From JADFMN01 sp964529975 (GTDB taxonomy: Bacteria; Armatimonadota; Fimbriimonadia; Fimbriimonadales; Fimbriimonadaceae): a DNA stretch of 64,000 nucleotides. The stretch lies in assembly GCA_964529975.1 (NCBI GenBank), contig CAZGXW010000002.1, positions 1-64,000 of the forward strand. Direction: 5' to 3'. Made by a program: the position numbers and the translations under genes. This document shows positions 35,108 through 44,015 of this stretch, piece after piece. Below the pieces are notes generated by a model, which ran no database searches, had not been told where the DNA came from, and was given only the letters and a program-made list of their open reading frames with translations. The first letter of the stretch is position 1. Every line of letters starts with the position of its first letter.

Positions 35108-35135
35108 CTACTCGCTGAACCCTGCTCAGAGTTCC
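35108..35135 (-). promoter_or_regulatory. Possible autoregulated ECF promoter
   Basis: On the minus strand GGAACT (35130-35135), the classic sigma-E -35 core, overlaps the holB stop; 16 bp downstream lies GAGTAG, a weak -10. It sits 15 bp before the sigma start, where an autoregulatory promoter would be expected. Confidence 0.35.
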
Positions 35136-36091
35136 TATCCATGATACAGCAGGCTCAAGAACAGGTCCTCGAACGCGATTTGAGCCTGCGCGTTCCCTAG
35201 GACCCGCCGGTGAGCCTGGGCCACAGCCTTCAAGGCGTCTGGCCGGTCGGCCATTCGGACCGCAGCCCAAGAGGCGATCGCCTCGACGACCCGCACGTCT
35301 GCGGCCCTAGACTTCAACTTCGCAGACCGCTCGTATTCCGTGGAGACCGCATTGGCCTCCTCGGCGAACCGTAGGGCCGAGCCCCATTCCGCCCCCCGAG
35401 TGGACTCCAAGAGATCGTACAGCCTCTGGAACACCTCCCTGTGCTCACGAACGTGGGCCGCGCCGCCCGGCGTTCGCCCGAAAACCGATTCAACCGGGTC
35501 CCCGCCTGCGGCGCTGGCACCCCCGCCTTCAGGCAATTCGCATGCCACGCACATGCACCGGGAGCGGATCGTCGGCAGCACGCGGCTGAACTCATTGGTC
35601 GTCAGCAGGATCTTCGCCGAGTCGCCCGGCTCCTCCAGGGTCTTCAAAAGAGCGTTCGCTGTGTCCGAGTTCATCCGGTCCGCACTCTCGAAAAGCACGA
35701 CCTTGCTCCGCGCCATCAGCGGGCGGGTCCGAAAGAAGTCCATGACGAACGGGAGTTCAGGCCGATCCTTGTCGTCTCGCCATCCGGTCGTTTCCTTCAG
35801 CGAACTAAGTTTGATCAGCGATTGCGGTCCCCACGGGGCCCAGGTCATGAAGTCCACAGCGCGGCCAGTGTCCATCGACCGGCAAACCGCACAGTCCTCG
35901 CAAGCCAGACCTTCGACCGGCGTCGGGCACATCCACGACTTCGCCAGGTACCGCGCGAGCGTGCGCTTGCCCGCGCCCTCCTGGCCATAGAACATCACCG
36001 CGTGCACGCCGCTGGCCGACGAAAGCACGCGCCGCACGGCGCGCTTGGCATGGTCCAGTCCGCTCAGGCTCTCAATAGCGGACGAACTCAT
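35135..36091 (-). CDS. holB: DNA polymerase III subunit delta' (clamp-loader)
   Basis: A 318-aa AAA+ clamp-loader subunit: P-loop FYGQEGAGKRTLAR, the four-cysteine zinc module (CPTPVEGLACEDCAVC), Walker B region VVLFESADRMNSDTAN, and the sensor/SRC-like IRSRC. It helps load the sliding clamp. The N-terminus overlaps darA by 20 bp. The darA-holB order is also seen in Firmicutes, there with tmk upstream; tmk is not visible here. Confidence 0.9.
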   Translation of the reverse strand: MSSSAIESLSGLDHAKRAVRRVLSSASGVHAVMFYGQEGAGKRTLARYLAKSWMCPTPVEGLACEDCAVCRSMDTGRAVDFMTWAPWGPQSLIKLSSLKETTGWRDDKDRPELPFVMDFFRTRPLMARSKVVLFESADRMNSDTANALLKTLEEPGDSAKILLTTNEFSRVLPTIRSRCMCVACELPEGGGASAAGGDPVESVFGRTPGGAAHVREHREVFQRLYDLLESTRGAEWGSALRFAEEANAVSTEYERSAKLKSRAADVRVVEAIASWAAVRMADRPDALKAVAQAHRRVLGNAQAQIAFEDLFLSLLYHG

Positions 36092-36401
36092 CGACGTTCA
36101 AGAAGAACATGACCGCGCCTCCCACGGGGACCTTGACGGGGGAGGGGATGAACGCTCCCGGCGGCGCAGCCTCGAAAGGCATCACGTTGACCATCTGCTC
36201 GCGTGCCTTGCAGCTCGCCTGCACGATCTCCTTCAGGTTTGGGATCAGTTCGTCCTCGACTCCGATGAGCAACGTCGAGTTCCCCTCGCGCAGGAATCCG
36301 CCCGTCGAGCCGATGACCGTGAACTTGAACCCGGCCTTGAGCATCTCGTCGGTCAGTTTGTTGCGGTCCCTGTTGTGGACAATACAGACGGCAAGCTTCA
36401 T
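36072..36401 (-). CDS. darA: Cyclic-di-AMP receptor, PII-like (DarA/DUF970)
   Basis: A 109-aa PII-like protein beginning MKLAVCIVHNRDRNKL, then FKFTVIGSTGGFLREGNSTL, the T-loop/binding region of DarA/PstA proteins. These trimers bind c-di-AMP at the subunit interface; their target is unknown. It is translationally coupled to holB by a 20-bp overlap. A copy of the TTGAACCTGG element lies 36 bp upstream of the start. Confidence 0.9.
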   Translation of the reverse strand: MKLAVCIVHNRDRNKLTDEMLKAGFKFTVIGSTGGFLREGNSTLLIGVEDELIPNLKEIVQASCKAREQMVNVMPFEAAPPGAFIPSPVKVPVGGAVMFFLNVDEFVRY

Positions 36402-36437
36402 CGCAGGCGTGCCTCTATCCTATCCCATACGCCCAAA

Positions 36438-36447
36438 CCAGGTTCAA
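36438..36447 (-). promoter_or_regulatory. TTGAACCTGG element upstream of darA
   Basis: Minus-strand TTGAACCTGG at 36 bp before the darA start; it also forms the tail of the terminator just upstream. One of a recurrent set. Confidence 0.4.
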
Positions 36448-36451
36448 AAAA

Positions 36452-36486
36452 CGAACCCGCCCAGGCACACAGCCTAGGCGGGTTCG
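36452..36486 (-). terminator. Intrinsic terminator
   Basis: Stem cgaacccgcc / ggcgggttcg plus an inner aggc-gcct stem around loop acaca; the C-A mismatch becomes G-U on the minus-strand RNA, and six T follow. It ends the gene whose stop is at 36499. Confidence 0.85.
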
Positions 36487-36498
36487 CTACTTGGACGC

Positions 36499-36678
36499 CT
36501 AGCGCCCGTCTTCCTTTGGGCCGCCTACGGGCGCAACGTTGCCACCGCCCTCCTGCGATTGGGCATCGGCACCTCCCTGCGCAGCAAGATACGCTTCTTC
36601 GCGCTTCTTGGCTTCCTCGAGCTCGTCCTGTTTGCCGGCCTTGATCATTTCTTCCTCAAAGCCTTCCGCACTGAACTC
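36499..36678 (-). CDS. 3' fragment of an unidentified gene, cut by the gap
   Basis: The last 59 residues before the stop are Glu/Lys-rich then Gly/Gln-rich (EEEMIKAGKQDELEEAKKR, ending APVGGPKEDGR). They adjoin 100 N, so the gene's start is missing. It may be the tail of the prepilin-like gene on the other side, but frame continuity through a gap of unknown length means nothing. No domain can be named. Confidence 0.6.
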   Translation of the reverse strand, partial: EFSAEGFEEEMIKAGKQDELEEAKKREEAYLAAQGGADAQSQEGGGNVAPVGGPKEDGR

Positions 36679-36778
36679 NNNNNNNNNNNNNNNNNNNNNN
36701 NNNNNNNNNNNNNNNNNNNNNNNNNNNNNNNNNNNNNNNNNNNNNNNNNNNNNNNNNNNNNNNNNNNNNNNNNNNNNN
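36679..36778. other. Assembly gap (100 N)
   Basis: Exactly 100 N, the conventional placeholder for a scaffold join of unknown length. Any reading frame across it is artificial. Confidence 0.98.
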
Positions 36779-37089
<311 letters not shown>

Positions 37090-37245
37090 GATGCTACCTC
37101 CCACGCGACCGGGAGGCCGCAAGGAACGGCACTAGGGCTGGGCCGCGCCACTGCACGGCACGCCCCTGTGCTCTGATCATGTCATGGCAGGCCCTGATTA
37201 AGGCCGCTTTATCGCCCGGGACTTTTCCACATTCGCCCATGGGCC

Positions 37246-37288
37246 GGGCGACCGTCATCCTGAGCCTGTCGAAGGACGAACGGTCGCC
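37246..37288. repeat. 43-bp palindromic repeat, copy 1
   Basis: Outer arms ggcgaccgt and acggtcgcc bracket the core catcctgagcctgtcgaagg. Identical to copy 2, 325 bp away. The core (ctgagcctgtcgaaggac) is a text I know from short palindromic repeats scattered in many bacterial genomes. Confidence 0.85.
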
Positions 37289-37478
37289 AGGCCAGCACGC
37301 CGAACCCCCCAAACCTCCCTACTCCCTCCCTCGTTCGTATTCCTGCTCCCAGCCGCTAGGCCATTCTACCCAAAACGACAACAACCATCGGGTATAGTAT
37401 CAACGGTCACTCAAAGGGAGACTGCGTACTTTGACAACCAGTAAGGGCGTGGAACCCCTGAAGCCCACGTGACGCGAT

Positions 37479-37545
37479 AAACGGGAGAAAAACGGGAAGA
37501 AAGTGAACTCAAAAAACGGGAGAAAACGGGAAGAAAACGGGAAAC
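37479..37545. repeat. A-rich ACGGGA tandem repeat
   Basis: Five aaaacgggaga/aaaacgggaag units, broken once by gtgaactc. Strongly purine-biased on the plus strand and unlike the rest of the window. No function apparent. Confidence 0.7.
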
Positions 37546-37570
37546 CCTAGGGCGTGCAAATGAAGGGGCT

Positions 37571-37613
37571 GGGCGACCGTCATCCTGAGCCTGTCGAAGG
37601 ACGAACGGTCGCC
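37571..37613. repeat. 43-bp palindromic repeat, copy 2
   Basis: Exact second copy, ending 15 bp before the NamZ stop. The text after both copies is also similar (gaacc, then ccaaa and cctcc runs). Confidence 0.85.
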
Positions 37614-37628
37614 GAACCACCAAAACCC

Positions 37629-38777
37629 CTAACCTCCCCACCCCAGGACCTCCGACTCCATCCTCTCGCGGATCGAATCCAGCGGAACCTCATCCTCGAT
37701 CGCGACCCGCAGCCACTCGTTCCCCGCGAGGATGTCGATAGGCAGTCGCTCAGTCTCGTACTCATAGGGCGGTGGGTTCCAAGCCGCTTGCGGGCACTGC
37801 CGCCAGACTTCCTGCAATACAGCGGCAGTGGTCAGCACGGGAGAGAAGGAGCGACGGTCAATCACATGGACGAACGCGCCTTGGCAGACCTGCCCCGCGT
37901 GCTTTTGGAATGTAGGCTGGAACTGCACGGCACGGAACCAAACGCCGGGCAACGACAGCGCGTTCAACCGTTCGGTCAGTCTCCAACCGTCGATCCACGG
38001 AGCGCCGAAGGTCTCGAACGGCCGAGTCGTCCCGCGGCCCTCGCTGAGGTTCGTCCCCTCGAGCAGGCACTGCCCCGGGTACACCACCGCCGTGTCGACG
38101 GTCGGCATGTTCGGGCTCGGCATGGCCCAAGGCACGTCCGTCTCGTCCTGGCACGCGCGTCGGTCCCAATCAATGAGGTCGACGACCTCAAGTTCGCAAC
38201 CTGGATAGTAACGACCACGCAAGTGCGAAGCGATCTCGCCGACAGTCATCCCATGTCGGGTCGGTAAGGGGTGCAGTCCGACGAAAGATTCGAAACCCGG
38301 CTGCAGCACCGGCCCCTCGACCTGTACACCGCCGATCGGGTTCGGCCGGTCCAGCACGGTCACCGGAACGCCGAGCATTGCACAAACCCGCATGCACCCT
38401 GCGAGCGTCCAGATGAACGTGTAGTACCGCGCGCCGACATCGGGCACGTCGAACACCAAACGATCGACCCCCTCGAGCATCGATGCCGTAGGCTCGCGGT
38501 GTTCGCCATAAAGCGAGTGGAAACGCAACCCCGTGCGAGGATCCGTATACCCCTCCCACTCGACCATGTTGTCCTGGGTGTGGCCCCATATCCCGTGCTG
38601 CGGACCGAGCGCGCACGCGACGTGCACGCCCGCACTGACCATGTGGTCGAGGACGTGCCCGAAGTCCTTCGCGATCGACGCCTGGTTGCACACGACCGCG
38701 ACGCGCTGACCTTTGAGCGCAGCAAACCCGTTCGCGATGCAGACGTCCAGGCCCGTGAGCGGCATGGGTTGAAGCAT
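37629..38777 (-). CDS. DUF1343 / NamZ-like exo-beta-N-acetylmuramidase
   Basis: A 382-aa DUF1343 protein: VAVVCNQASIAKDFGHVLDH, LGPQHGIWGHTQDN, FDVPDVGARYYTFIWTL, DRPNPIGG and LSEGRGTTRPFETFGAPWID. Characterised members (NamZ) remove MurNAc from muropeptide glycan ends for cell-wall recycling. No signal peptide is visible from the start at 38777, so it may act in the cytoplasm here; ATG 38765 is an alternative. Divergent from the M14 gene with a 28-bp gap. Confidence 0.88.
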   Translation of the reverse strand: MLQPMPLTGLDVCIANGFAALKGQRVAVVCNQASIAKDFGHVLDHMVSAGVHVACALGPQHGIWGHTQDNMVEWEGYTDPRTGLRFHSLYGEHREPTASMLEGVDRLVFDVPDVGARYYTFIWTLAGCMRVCAMLGVPVTVLDRPNPIGGVQVEGPVLQPGFESFVGLHPLPTRHGMTVGEIASHLRGRYYPGCELEVVDLIDWDRRACQDETDVPWAMPSPNMPTVDTAVVYPGQCLLEGTNLSEGRGTTRPFETFGAPWIDGWRLTERLNALSLPGVWFRAVQFQPTFQKHAGQVCQGAFVHVIDRRSFSPVLTTAAVLQEVWRQCPQAAWNPPPYEYETERLPIDILAGNEWLRVAIEDEVPLDSIRERMESEVLGWGG

Positions 38778-38805
38778 ACAGTCCAAGGTCACGTAAACTG
38801 CGACC

Positions 38806-40374
38806 ATGACCGCAGCCCTGCTCGCGCTGGCCATCCAACAAGCCGCCTGGCCCACGACCCACGCGGAAAGGACGAACTTCCAAGAAACGTCTTCATACGC
38901 CCACGTCGTGCAGTTCTTGGACGACCTGCAGAAGTTCGCACCGGTGCACGTGCAGTACATCGGAAGTTCGCAGGGCGGGCTGAGGATGCCGATGGCGATC
39001 GCCTCGATCCCACAGGTCACGACGCCGATGGAGGCTAAGCGTCTTGGCCGGCCGATCGTGTACATCCAAGCGAACATCCACGGCGGCGAGGTCGAAGGCA
39101 AGGAGGCGGCACAAGCGCTTTTGCGCGACCTCTATCGCGAACAGAGCGACCTGCTCAAGACACTCGTGCTCGTGGTGGTGCCGATCTACAACATCGACGG
39201 AAACGAGAAGTGGGGCGACGGGCGCGTGCAGAGGCGGAGCCAGACCGGCCCGGCGATCGTCGGCGACCGTCCAAACGCCGCCGGGCTCGATCTCAACCGC
39301 GACTGCATGAAGGCCGAATCGCCGGAGATGCAATCGGTCCTCAGAGCGGTTTACAACGCCTGGGACCCGGACGTCGTGTTCGACCTGCACACGACCGATG
39401 GCACACGACACGGATACGAACTGACGTATTCACCTCCGCTCCACCCGAACACACACCCGCTGGTGCTGGAGTACTCGCGCGGAGAACTTCTGCCGAAGGT
39501 GCGCGCGAGACTGCGCGAACTCGGGATCGAGACGTTCGACTATGGCAACACCGGCCCCGTCGCAGGACAGACGTCGTGGTCGACGTTCGGGTACGAAGGC
39601 CGGTACGTGACGAACTACGGCGGCTTGCGCAACAGGGTGACGATTCTCAGCGAAGCGATGAGTTACAACCCGTTCGACGAGCGCGTGCGCCACACGATCG
39701 CCTTTGTGCGGACGTGCCTCGAAGAGATTGCGAAGGACTCCTCAAAGATCCTGGACATGAGCCGTCAAGCGGACGCCGACATGGTCGCGTGGTCGAAGGC
39801 CTCCAAGCCGCTGGGTGTGCGTTTCGAGATGGCCTCGCGCGGGACCGAAGACGTGCTTCTTGAACGCGCGCCGCGAGAGGGCGAGGATCCTCGGACCGGA
39901 AAGGTGACGGCGATCGAGGCGGCGAAGATGCCCATCTTGGACCGCTTCAAAGTCACTCGGACGGCGACAATGCCTGAGGCGTACATCGTTCCTGTGTCCG
40001 AAGCGAAGGTCGTCGAACTGCTCCATCGCCACGGGATCGTTGTCGAGAAACTGCGCCAGGATTTCGTGGGCGAGTTCACGCGGTTTACGGTGCGAGAGGT
40101 CGTTCAGGCGCGCAACGCGTTCCAAGGCCACCGCTTGGTTCGGCTCGAAGGTACGTTTGCGACCGACGGCGGCAACATCGCAGCGGGAGCGTACATTGTG
40201 CGCACAGGCCAGCCGCTCGGCATGCTCGTCTTCGAAATGCTAGAACCGGAGTCGCTCGACGGCGCGACGGCGTGGGAGTATCTGTCGGCGCTACCGGTCG
40301 TGGGCAACGTGCATCCTGTGATCAAGGTCTACGACGCGTCGAAGGCCGTGAGCGAGATTGTCGGAGCGGGCTAG
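38806..40374 (+). CDS. M14 family zinc carboxypeptidase
   Basis: A 522-aa protein. The N-terminus (TAALLALAIQQAAW) may be a short signal peptide. The M14 domain has the zinc ligands in NIHGGEVEGKE (HxxE) and FDLHTTDG (His), with substrate-binding DLNRDCMK (N-R). The C-terminal 180 residues form an extra beta-rich domain. It would release C-terminal residues from peptides, possibly cell-wall derived given the neighbouring NamZ gene. The stop overlaps the converging HIT gene. Confidence 0.88.
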   Translation: MTAALLALAIQQAAWPTTHAERTNFQETSSYAHVVQFLDDLQKFAPVHVQYIGSSQGGLRMPMAIASIPQVTTPMEAKRLGRPIVYIQANIHGGEVEGKEAAQALLRDLYREQSDLLKTLVLVVVPIYNIDGNEKWGDGRVQRRSQTGPAIVGDRPNAAGLDLNRDCMKAESPEMQSVLRAVYNAWDPDVVFDLHTTDGTRHGYELTYSPPLHPNTHPLVLEYSRGELLPKVRARLRELGIETFDYGNTGPVAGQTSWSTFGYEGRYVTNYGGLRNRVTILSEAMSYNPFDERVRHTIAFVRTCLEEIAKDSSKILDMSRQADADMVAWSKASKPLGVRFEMASRGTEDVLLERAPREGEDPRTGKVTAIEAAKMPILDRFKVTRTATMPEAYIVPVSEAKVVELLHRHGIVVEKLRQDFVGEFTRFTVREVVQARNAFQGHRLVRLEGTFATDGGNIAAGAYIVRTGQPLGMLVFEMLEPESLDGATAWEYLSALPVVGNVHPVIKVYDASKAVSEIVGAG

Positions 40375-40703
40375 CCCGGCGGCCAGCCGAGTTGACGACC
40401 GCCGATCAAGTGCGCGTGGAGGTGCGGGACCGTTTGTCCCGCCTCTGCGCCCTGGTTGATGACCAGCCGAAAGCCGTTCGTGAGTCCCTCTTGCTCGGCG
40501 ATCGTCTTTGCCGCGTTGAGGATGCGTTCGTGTTGGCCGTGTTCGGGGAGCGACGCGAGCCCTTCGGTCTCTTCGCGCGTGACGATCAGCACGTGGACAG
40601 GCGCGACAGGGGCGATGTCGCGGAACGCGACGACGTGCTCGTCTTGGTACACGATCTCGCCCGGGATCTCGCCATTAATGATCTTGGTGAAGAGCGTGGG
40701 CAT
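40371..40703 (-). CDS. HIT family protein (HinT-like)
   Basis: A 110-aa histidine-triad protein with the HLHAHL motif near the C-terminus and the N-terminal FTKIINGEIPGEIVYQDEHV typical of HinT. These enzymes hydrolyse nucleoside phosphoramidates in the cytoplasm. It lies 7 bp after the prohibitin stop and may be co-transcribed. Confidence 0.95.
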   Translation of the reverse strand: MPTLFTKIINGEIPGEIVYQDEHVVAFRDIAPVAPVHVLIVTREETEGLASLPEHGQHERILNAAKTIAEQEGLTNGFRLVINQGAEAGQTVPHLHAHLIGGRQLGWPPG

Positions 40704-40710
40704 GGCGCGA

Positions 40711-41610
40711 TTATGGCGCCGCGCCTTGTCGCATCAGCGACTGCAGGTCGATGATGTAGTTCCCGGCGCCGGAGACTTGCGGAAGTTTGCCGTCCCACTT
40801 TGTGATCCACTCGCGTGCGACGACGAGCGAACCGCCTTGCACCCGAAGCGCTTCGGCGTTGAGTTCCGCGGCGCGCGCCTCGCCCTCGGCCTTCGCGATC
40901 GCGGTCTGCTTCTCGAGTTCCGCCCTTTGCAGGACGTACTTCTGCTTCTCAGCCTCTTGCTGCGCAACCTGTTTTGCTTCGATCGCTTTGTTGAACTCTG
41001 GCGAGAAGTCGAAGTTGGTGATCGAGAGCCCTCCAGGGTTGACGATCACGTCGTATGCGGCCAACCTGCGCGTGATCTCGATCTCGACCTCGTTCTTGAC
41101 CTTCGCCCGCTCCCTGATCAAGTCCTCTGCTGTGTACTTCGCCGTGACGACCTTGATCGCCTCTTGGACGGCGGGATCGATGATTCGTGCTTTGTACTCC
41201 GTGCCGACCGATTGGTACAACTTCGAGACCTTCGCCGTGTCGACCCGGAAGTTGAGCGCAAGCGTCGTCGTGACGACTTGCAGGTCGCGCGAAGCCGCGC
41301 TCGCCTTGCTCTCTTCCTTCTGCGTTCGGACTTCCATAAGAACGACGGTGTCCATTCCTGGCACGATGAGATGGATGCCTTCGTCCAACTGCCCGCCTAC
41401 GGCGCCGAAACGCAGAAGCACAGCCCTGTGCCCAGCAGGAACGATCGTGACCATCGACCAGAGCAGCCCTCCGACGAACGCGACCACGCCAGCGCTCCGG
41501 AGCAGCCATGCGGCAGGCTTCAAATTCGTCGACTCCGACGTTTGCTTGTCCAGCGCCTTCACCATGAACGACGCGACGAACAGGATCACACCGAGCAGAA
41601 TCAGCAACAT
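40711..41610 (-). CDS. Prohibitin/SPFH-domain membrane protein
   Basis: A 299-aa SPFH protein. Hydrophobic N-terminal segments (residues 1-16 and about 31-52) precede the SPFH domain (IVPAGHRAVLLRFGAVGG, EGIHLIVPGMDTVVLMEVRT), and a long Ala/Glu coiled coil (KQVAQQEAEKQKYVLQ) ends it. Such proteins form large membrane rings that organise domains or regulate FtsH. Upstream 79 bp before mtaB's stop hold nothing I recognise. Confidence 0.92.
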   Translation of the reverse strand: MLLILLGVILFVASFMVKALDKQTSESTNLKPAAWLLRSAGVVAFVGGLLWSMVTIVPAGHRAVLLRFGAVGGQLDEGIHLIVPGMDTVVLMEVRTQKEESKASAASRDLQVVTTTLALNFRVDTAKVSKLYQSVGTEYKARIIDPAVQEAIKVVTAKYTAEDLIRERAKVKNEVEIEITRRLAAYDVIVNPGGLSITNFDFSPEFNKAIEAKQVAQQEAEKQKYVLQRAELEKQTAIAKAEGEARAAELNAEALRVQGGSLVVAREWITKWDGKLPQVSGAGNYIIDLQSLMRQGAAP

Positions 41611-41689
41611 TTCATTCCCTCATTACGCAGCGTGCTGCGCCATCCGAAGATACGGACGTTGCAGACGGGGGGATACGGAGTCCTAATCT

Positions 41690-42979
41690 TCAGACAAGCC
41701 GCAGCGTCTCGACTGGCCCGCCGACGACCTCGCCGTAGGCGACGCCCTCCCGCTCTTCGTCGAGGCGGACCCACTGCATGGTGCGGGCGAACGCGGTCGG
41801 GCCGGCGGCTCGGACCGTGATACCGTTGTCGGCCGAGCCCTCGAGCACGCCGGGCTTGCCTTCGAACAGCACACGCACCGTCCGTCCCAGGAACTTCCGA
41901 ACATGGGCGCCGGCCGTCTCGCTTGTGATAGAGGTCAGCGCTTCGGCGCGCGCCTTCTTCTCGTCCGGGGAGACGGGGTCGCCCCACTGGTCGGCAGGCG
42001 TTCCGTGTCGCGGAGAGAAGCGGAACACATGGGCCTTGAGGTAGCCAACCGTTCTTGCGACGTGCATCGAAGACTCGAACCTCTCGGGGGTCTCCGTTGG
42101 AAACCCGACCATGACGTCGGTCGTGATGGAGACGTCCGGCAGCCGCTGATAAAGGCGAGCACAGAGCGCGAGGTAGTCCGTCTGCGTGTACCGCCGGTTC
42201 ATGTCTCGGAGCACTTGCGTGTCGCCGCTCTGCAGAGGTATGTGGAAGTGCGGGACGACGACGCCATCCTGCGCAAGTGCGATCAACGCGTCGGTGACTT
42301 GGTGCATCTCGATGGACGAGATGCGTATGCGGGCTAGCCCAGACTCGCGGGCGAGCAGCGCCACGATCTCTTCAAAGGTCTTCCCTCCGCTCCCCGTTTG
42401 AGGGCCGTACGCACCGATGAGGACTCCCGTCAGGACGGCCTCTTGGTAGCCTTGTTGCGCGAGCGACTGGGCTTCTGCGAGGATTTCGTGCCATGGACGC
42501 GAGCGCATCCCAGGGCGGGTGAACGGGATCGAACAATAGGAACAGAGCACGTCGCACCCGTCTTGCAGTTTCAACGTCGCGCGCGTGCGTCCTGCGTCCT
42601 TGGCTCGCGAGGACGCTCGCCCTCCCGGGTCGTGTCCGGGAAACGCCTTGAGGAACGCCGCGAGCGTGTCGAGTTTCTCGGCGTGGGGGACGAGCACGTC
42701 GGCGCCTGGCATGCGCTCGCCCTTGTTCAGGCCCATTTGCACCGCACAGCCGGTCACGACGACCTTTGCGCCTGGGTTCGTGCGGGTTGCGCGGCGGACG
42801 GTGTAGCGGCTTTTTGCCTCAGCGTCGCTGGTCACGCTGCAGGTGTTGATGACGTACACGTCTGCTCTGGAGTTGAACGGCACGACATCGAACCCGGCTG
42901 TCTCGAAGGATTCGAGGATCTTCTGGGTCTCGTACTGGTTCACCTTGCAGCCGAGGGTCGTGAACGCGGCGGTCGGCAC
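41690..42979 (-). CDS. mtaB: tRNA t6A37 methylthiotransferase
   Basis: A 429-aa radical-SAM methylthiotransferase: the N-terminal domain (FTTLGCKVNQYETQKI with Cys, NTCSVTSDAE) binds one Fe-S cluster, then CDVLCSYC (CxxxCxxC) binds the SAM cluster, and a TRAM-like domain ends it. MtaB converts t6A to ms2t6A at position 37 of tRNAs reading ANN codons. A copy of the TTGAACCTGG element lies 19 bp upstream, followed by a TAGAAT -10-like hexamer. Confidence 0.94.
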   Translation of the reverse strand: MPTAAFTTLGCKVNQYETQKILESFETAGFDVVPFNSRADVYVINTCSVTSDAEAKSRYTVRRATRTNPGAKVVVTGCAVQMGLNKGERMPGADVLVPHAEKLDTLAAFLKAFPGHDPGGRASSRAKDAGRTRATLKLQDGCDVLCSYCSIPFTRPGMRSRPWHEILAEAQSLAQQGYQEAVLTGVLIGAYGPQTGSGGKTFEEIVALLARESGLARIRISSIEMHQVTDALIALAQDGVVVPHFHIPLQSGDTQVLRDMNRRYTQTDYLALCARLYQRLPDVSITTDVMVGFPTETPERFESSMHVARTVGYLKAHVFRFSPRHGTPADQWGDPVSPDEKKARAEALTSITSETAGAHVRKFLGRTVRVLFEGKPGVLEGSADNGITVRAAGPTAFARTMQWVRLDEEREGVAYGEVVGGPVETLRLV

Positions 42980-42998
42980 AGCTGGATTCTAGCCTGGT

Positions 42999-43021
42999 CC
43001 AGGTTCAATGGGAGGAACCTG
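42999..43021. promoter_or_regulatory. CCAGGTTCAA element and 7-bp inverted repeat
   Basis: In the 61-bp divergent spacer between mtaB and lpxK. ccaggttcaa (42999-43008) is partnered by gaacctg (43015-43021), giving a small hairpin or operator. On the minus strand TAGAAT follows 11 bp after TTGAAC. Confidence 0.45.
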
Positions 43022-43040
43022 CCAAACTCTAAGGAGGCGG

Positions 43041-44015
43041 ATGGGAATCGACTGGCAGAGAATTTGGCGGGAGAAAGGCACGGAAGCGATCCTGCTCTTG
43101 CCACTTTCGCTCCTTTATGCCAGCGGTTGGGTGATCTACGAACTCCTCTATCGGCTTGGGGTCAAGAAGCCATTGCGCCCCCATTCGCCCGTGGTTTGTG
43201 TCGGGAACCTGATCGCGGGAGGGGCGGGCAAGACCCCAGTGACGGTCTTTGTCGCCAAGACGCTTGCGACAATCGACCGAAAAGTGGTGGTCTCGGTGAA
43301 CGGGTACGGCTCACCACGACAGGACAACGCGCACGCTGCACCGAGCGGGCCGCTCGACGCCCGCGAGTGGGGCGACGAGGCTGCGCTGATGCGCGAGAAA
43401 CTACCGGACGTCCCTTTGATCGTCGGTCGCGACCGCGTCCGCGCAGCGCAGATCTGCCGCGACCTGCACCCCGAAGCGGTGTTGCTGCTCGACGACGGCT
43501 ACCAGCACTTGCCCTTGCACAAGGACGTGACGATCCTTCTCGATCCGGACGACATCGACAACAGGTGGTGCATGCCGAGCGGGCCGTACCGCGAACCACG
43601 CGGGACGGGGCGCCTGCGAGCGTCGACGGTCGTGCCGGGGCAGTTCACGATGAGCGCACCCATGCTCTCGCTGTGCACGCCTGAGGGTGAGACGGTGTCG
43701 GTCGAGGGCGCCGTCAACGCGCTGTGCGCGGTCGCGCGGCCCGAGCGGTTCATCGACACTTTGGAGCGACTGGGCCACAAGGTCGCGAACGAGAAACTGC
43801 TACCCGACCACGACGACTTGCGCGCGAAGCGGTTGTTTGTCGGGCTCGACCCGACTTTGCCGCTCGTAGTGACGGAGAAGGACTGGATGAAACTCAAGCA
43901 CCGCACGGACCTCGCTGTGTGGACGGTGCTCGTCGCGAAGTACGACGTGCAGTTGGAGCCCGTCGACAGCTTCCGACTTTGGCTCAGGGACAGGCTCGAT
44001 GGCGTCCAGTCTTAA
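43041..44015 (+). CDS. lpxK: Tetraacyldisaccharide 4'-kinase
   Basis: A 324-aa LpxK: a hydrophobic N-terminal segment (ILLLPLSLLYASGWVIYELL), the P-loop VCVGNLIAGGAGKTPV and DDGYQHLPLHKD (catalytic Asp region). It phosphorylates lipid A disaccharide at the 4' position on the inner membrane. ATG 43041 is chosen for AAGGAGG spaced 3 bases before it; a Met at 43008 lacks one. First gene of the LPS operon; it overlaps lpxL by 17 bp. Confidence 0.93.
   Translation: MGIDWQRIWREKGTEAILLLPLSLLYASGWVIYELLYRLGVKKPLRPHSPVVCVGNLIAGGAGKTPVTVFVAKTLATIDRKVVVSVNGYGSPRQDNAHAAPSGPLDAREWGDEAALMREKLPDVPLIVGRDRVRAAQICRDLHPEAVLLLDDGYQHLPLHKDVTILLDPDDIDNRWCMPSGPYREPRGTGRLRASTVVPGQFTMSAPMLSLCTPEGETVSVEGAVNALCAVARPERFIDTLERLGHKVANEKLLPDHDDLRAKRLFVGLDPTLPLVVTEKDWMKLKHRTDLAVWTVLVAKYDVQLEPVDSFRLWLRDRLDGVQS

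Larger units (their letters stand above)
37090..37628. other. Non-coding 540-bp spacer with repeats
   Basis: No credible gene. The stretch holds the prepilin gene's upstream region, two exact copies of a 43-bp palindromic repeat, an A-rich ACGGGA tandem array, and pyrimidine-rich cctccctactccc text. Short open frames here translate the repeat itself (for example VLRQAQDD) and lack start signals. Confidence 0.75.

Noticed and set aside
35150..35195. Inverted repeat caggctcaa / ttgagcctg near the holB 3' end
   Set aside because: It lies in conserved holB coding sequence (repeated Leu/Gln/Ala codons) rather than in a spacer, so a regulatory role is not supported.
37479..37613. Possible CRISPR array
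   Set aside because: Units are about 11 bp and directly adjacent, without spacers of regular length, and no cas gene is present.
37411..37641. Small minus-strand open frame containing VLRQAQDD
   Set aside because: This is the translation of the 43-bp palindromic repeat and the ACGGGA array; it lacks a ribosome-binding site.
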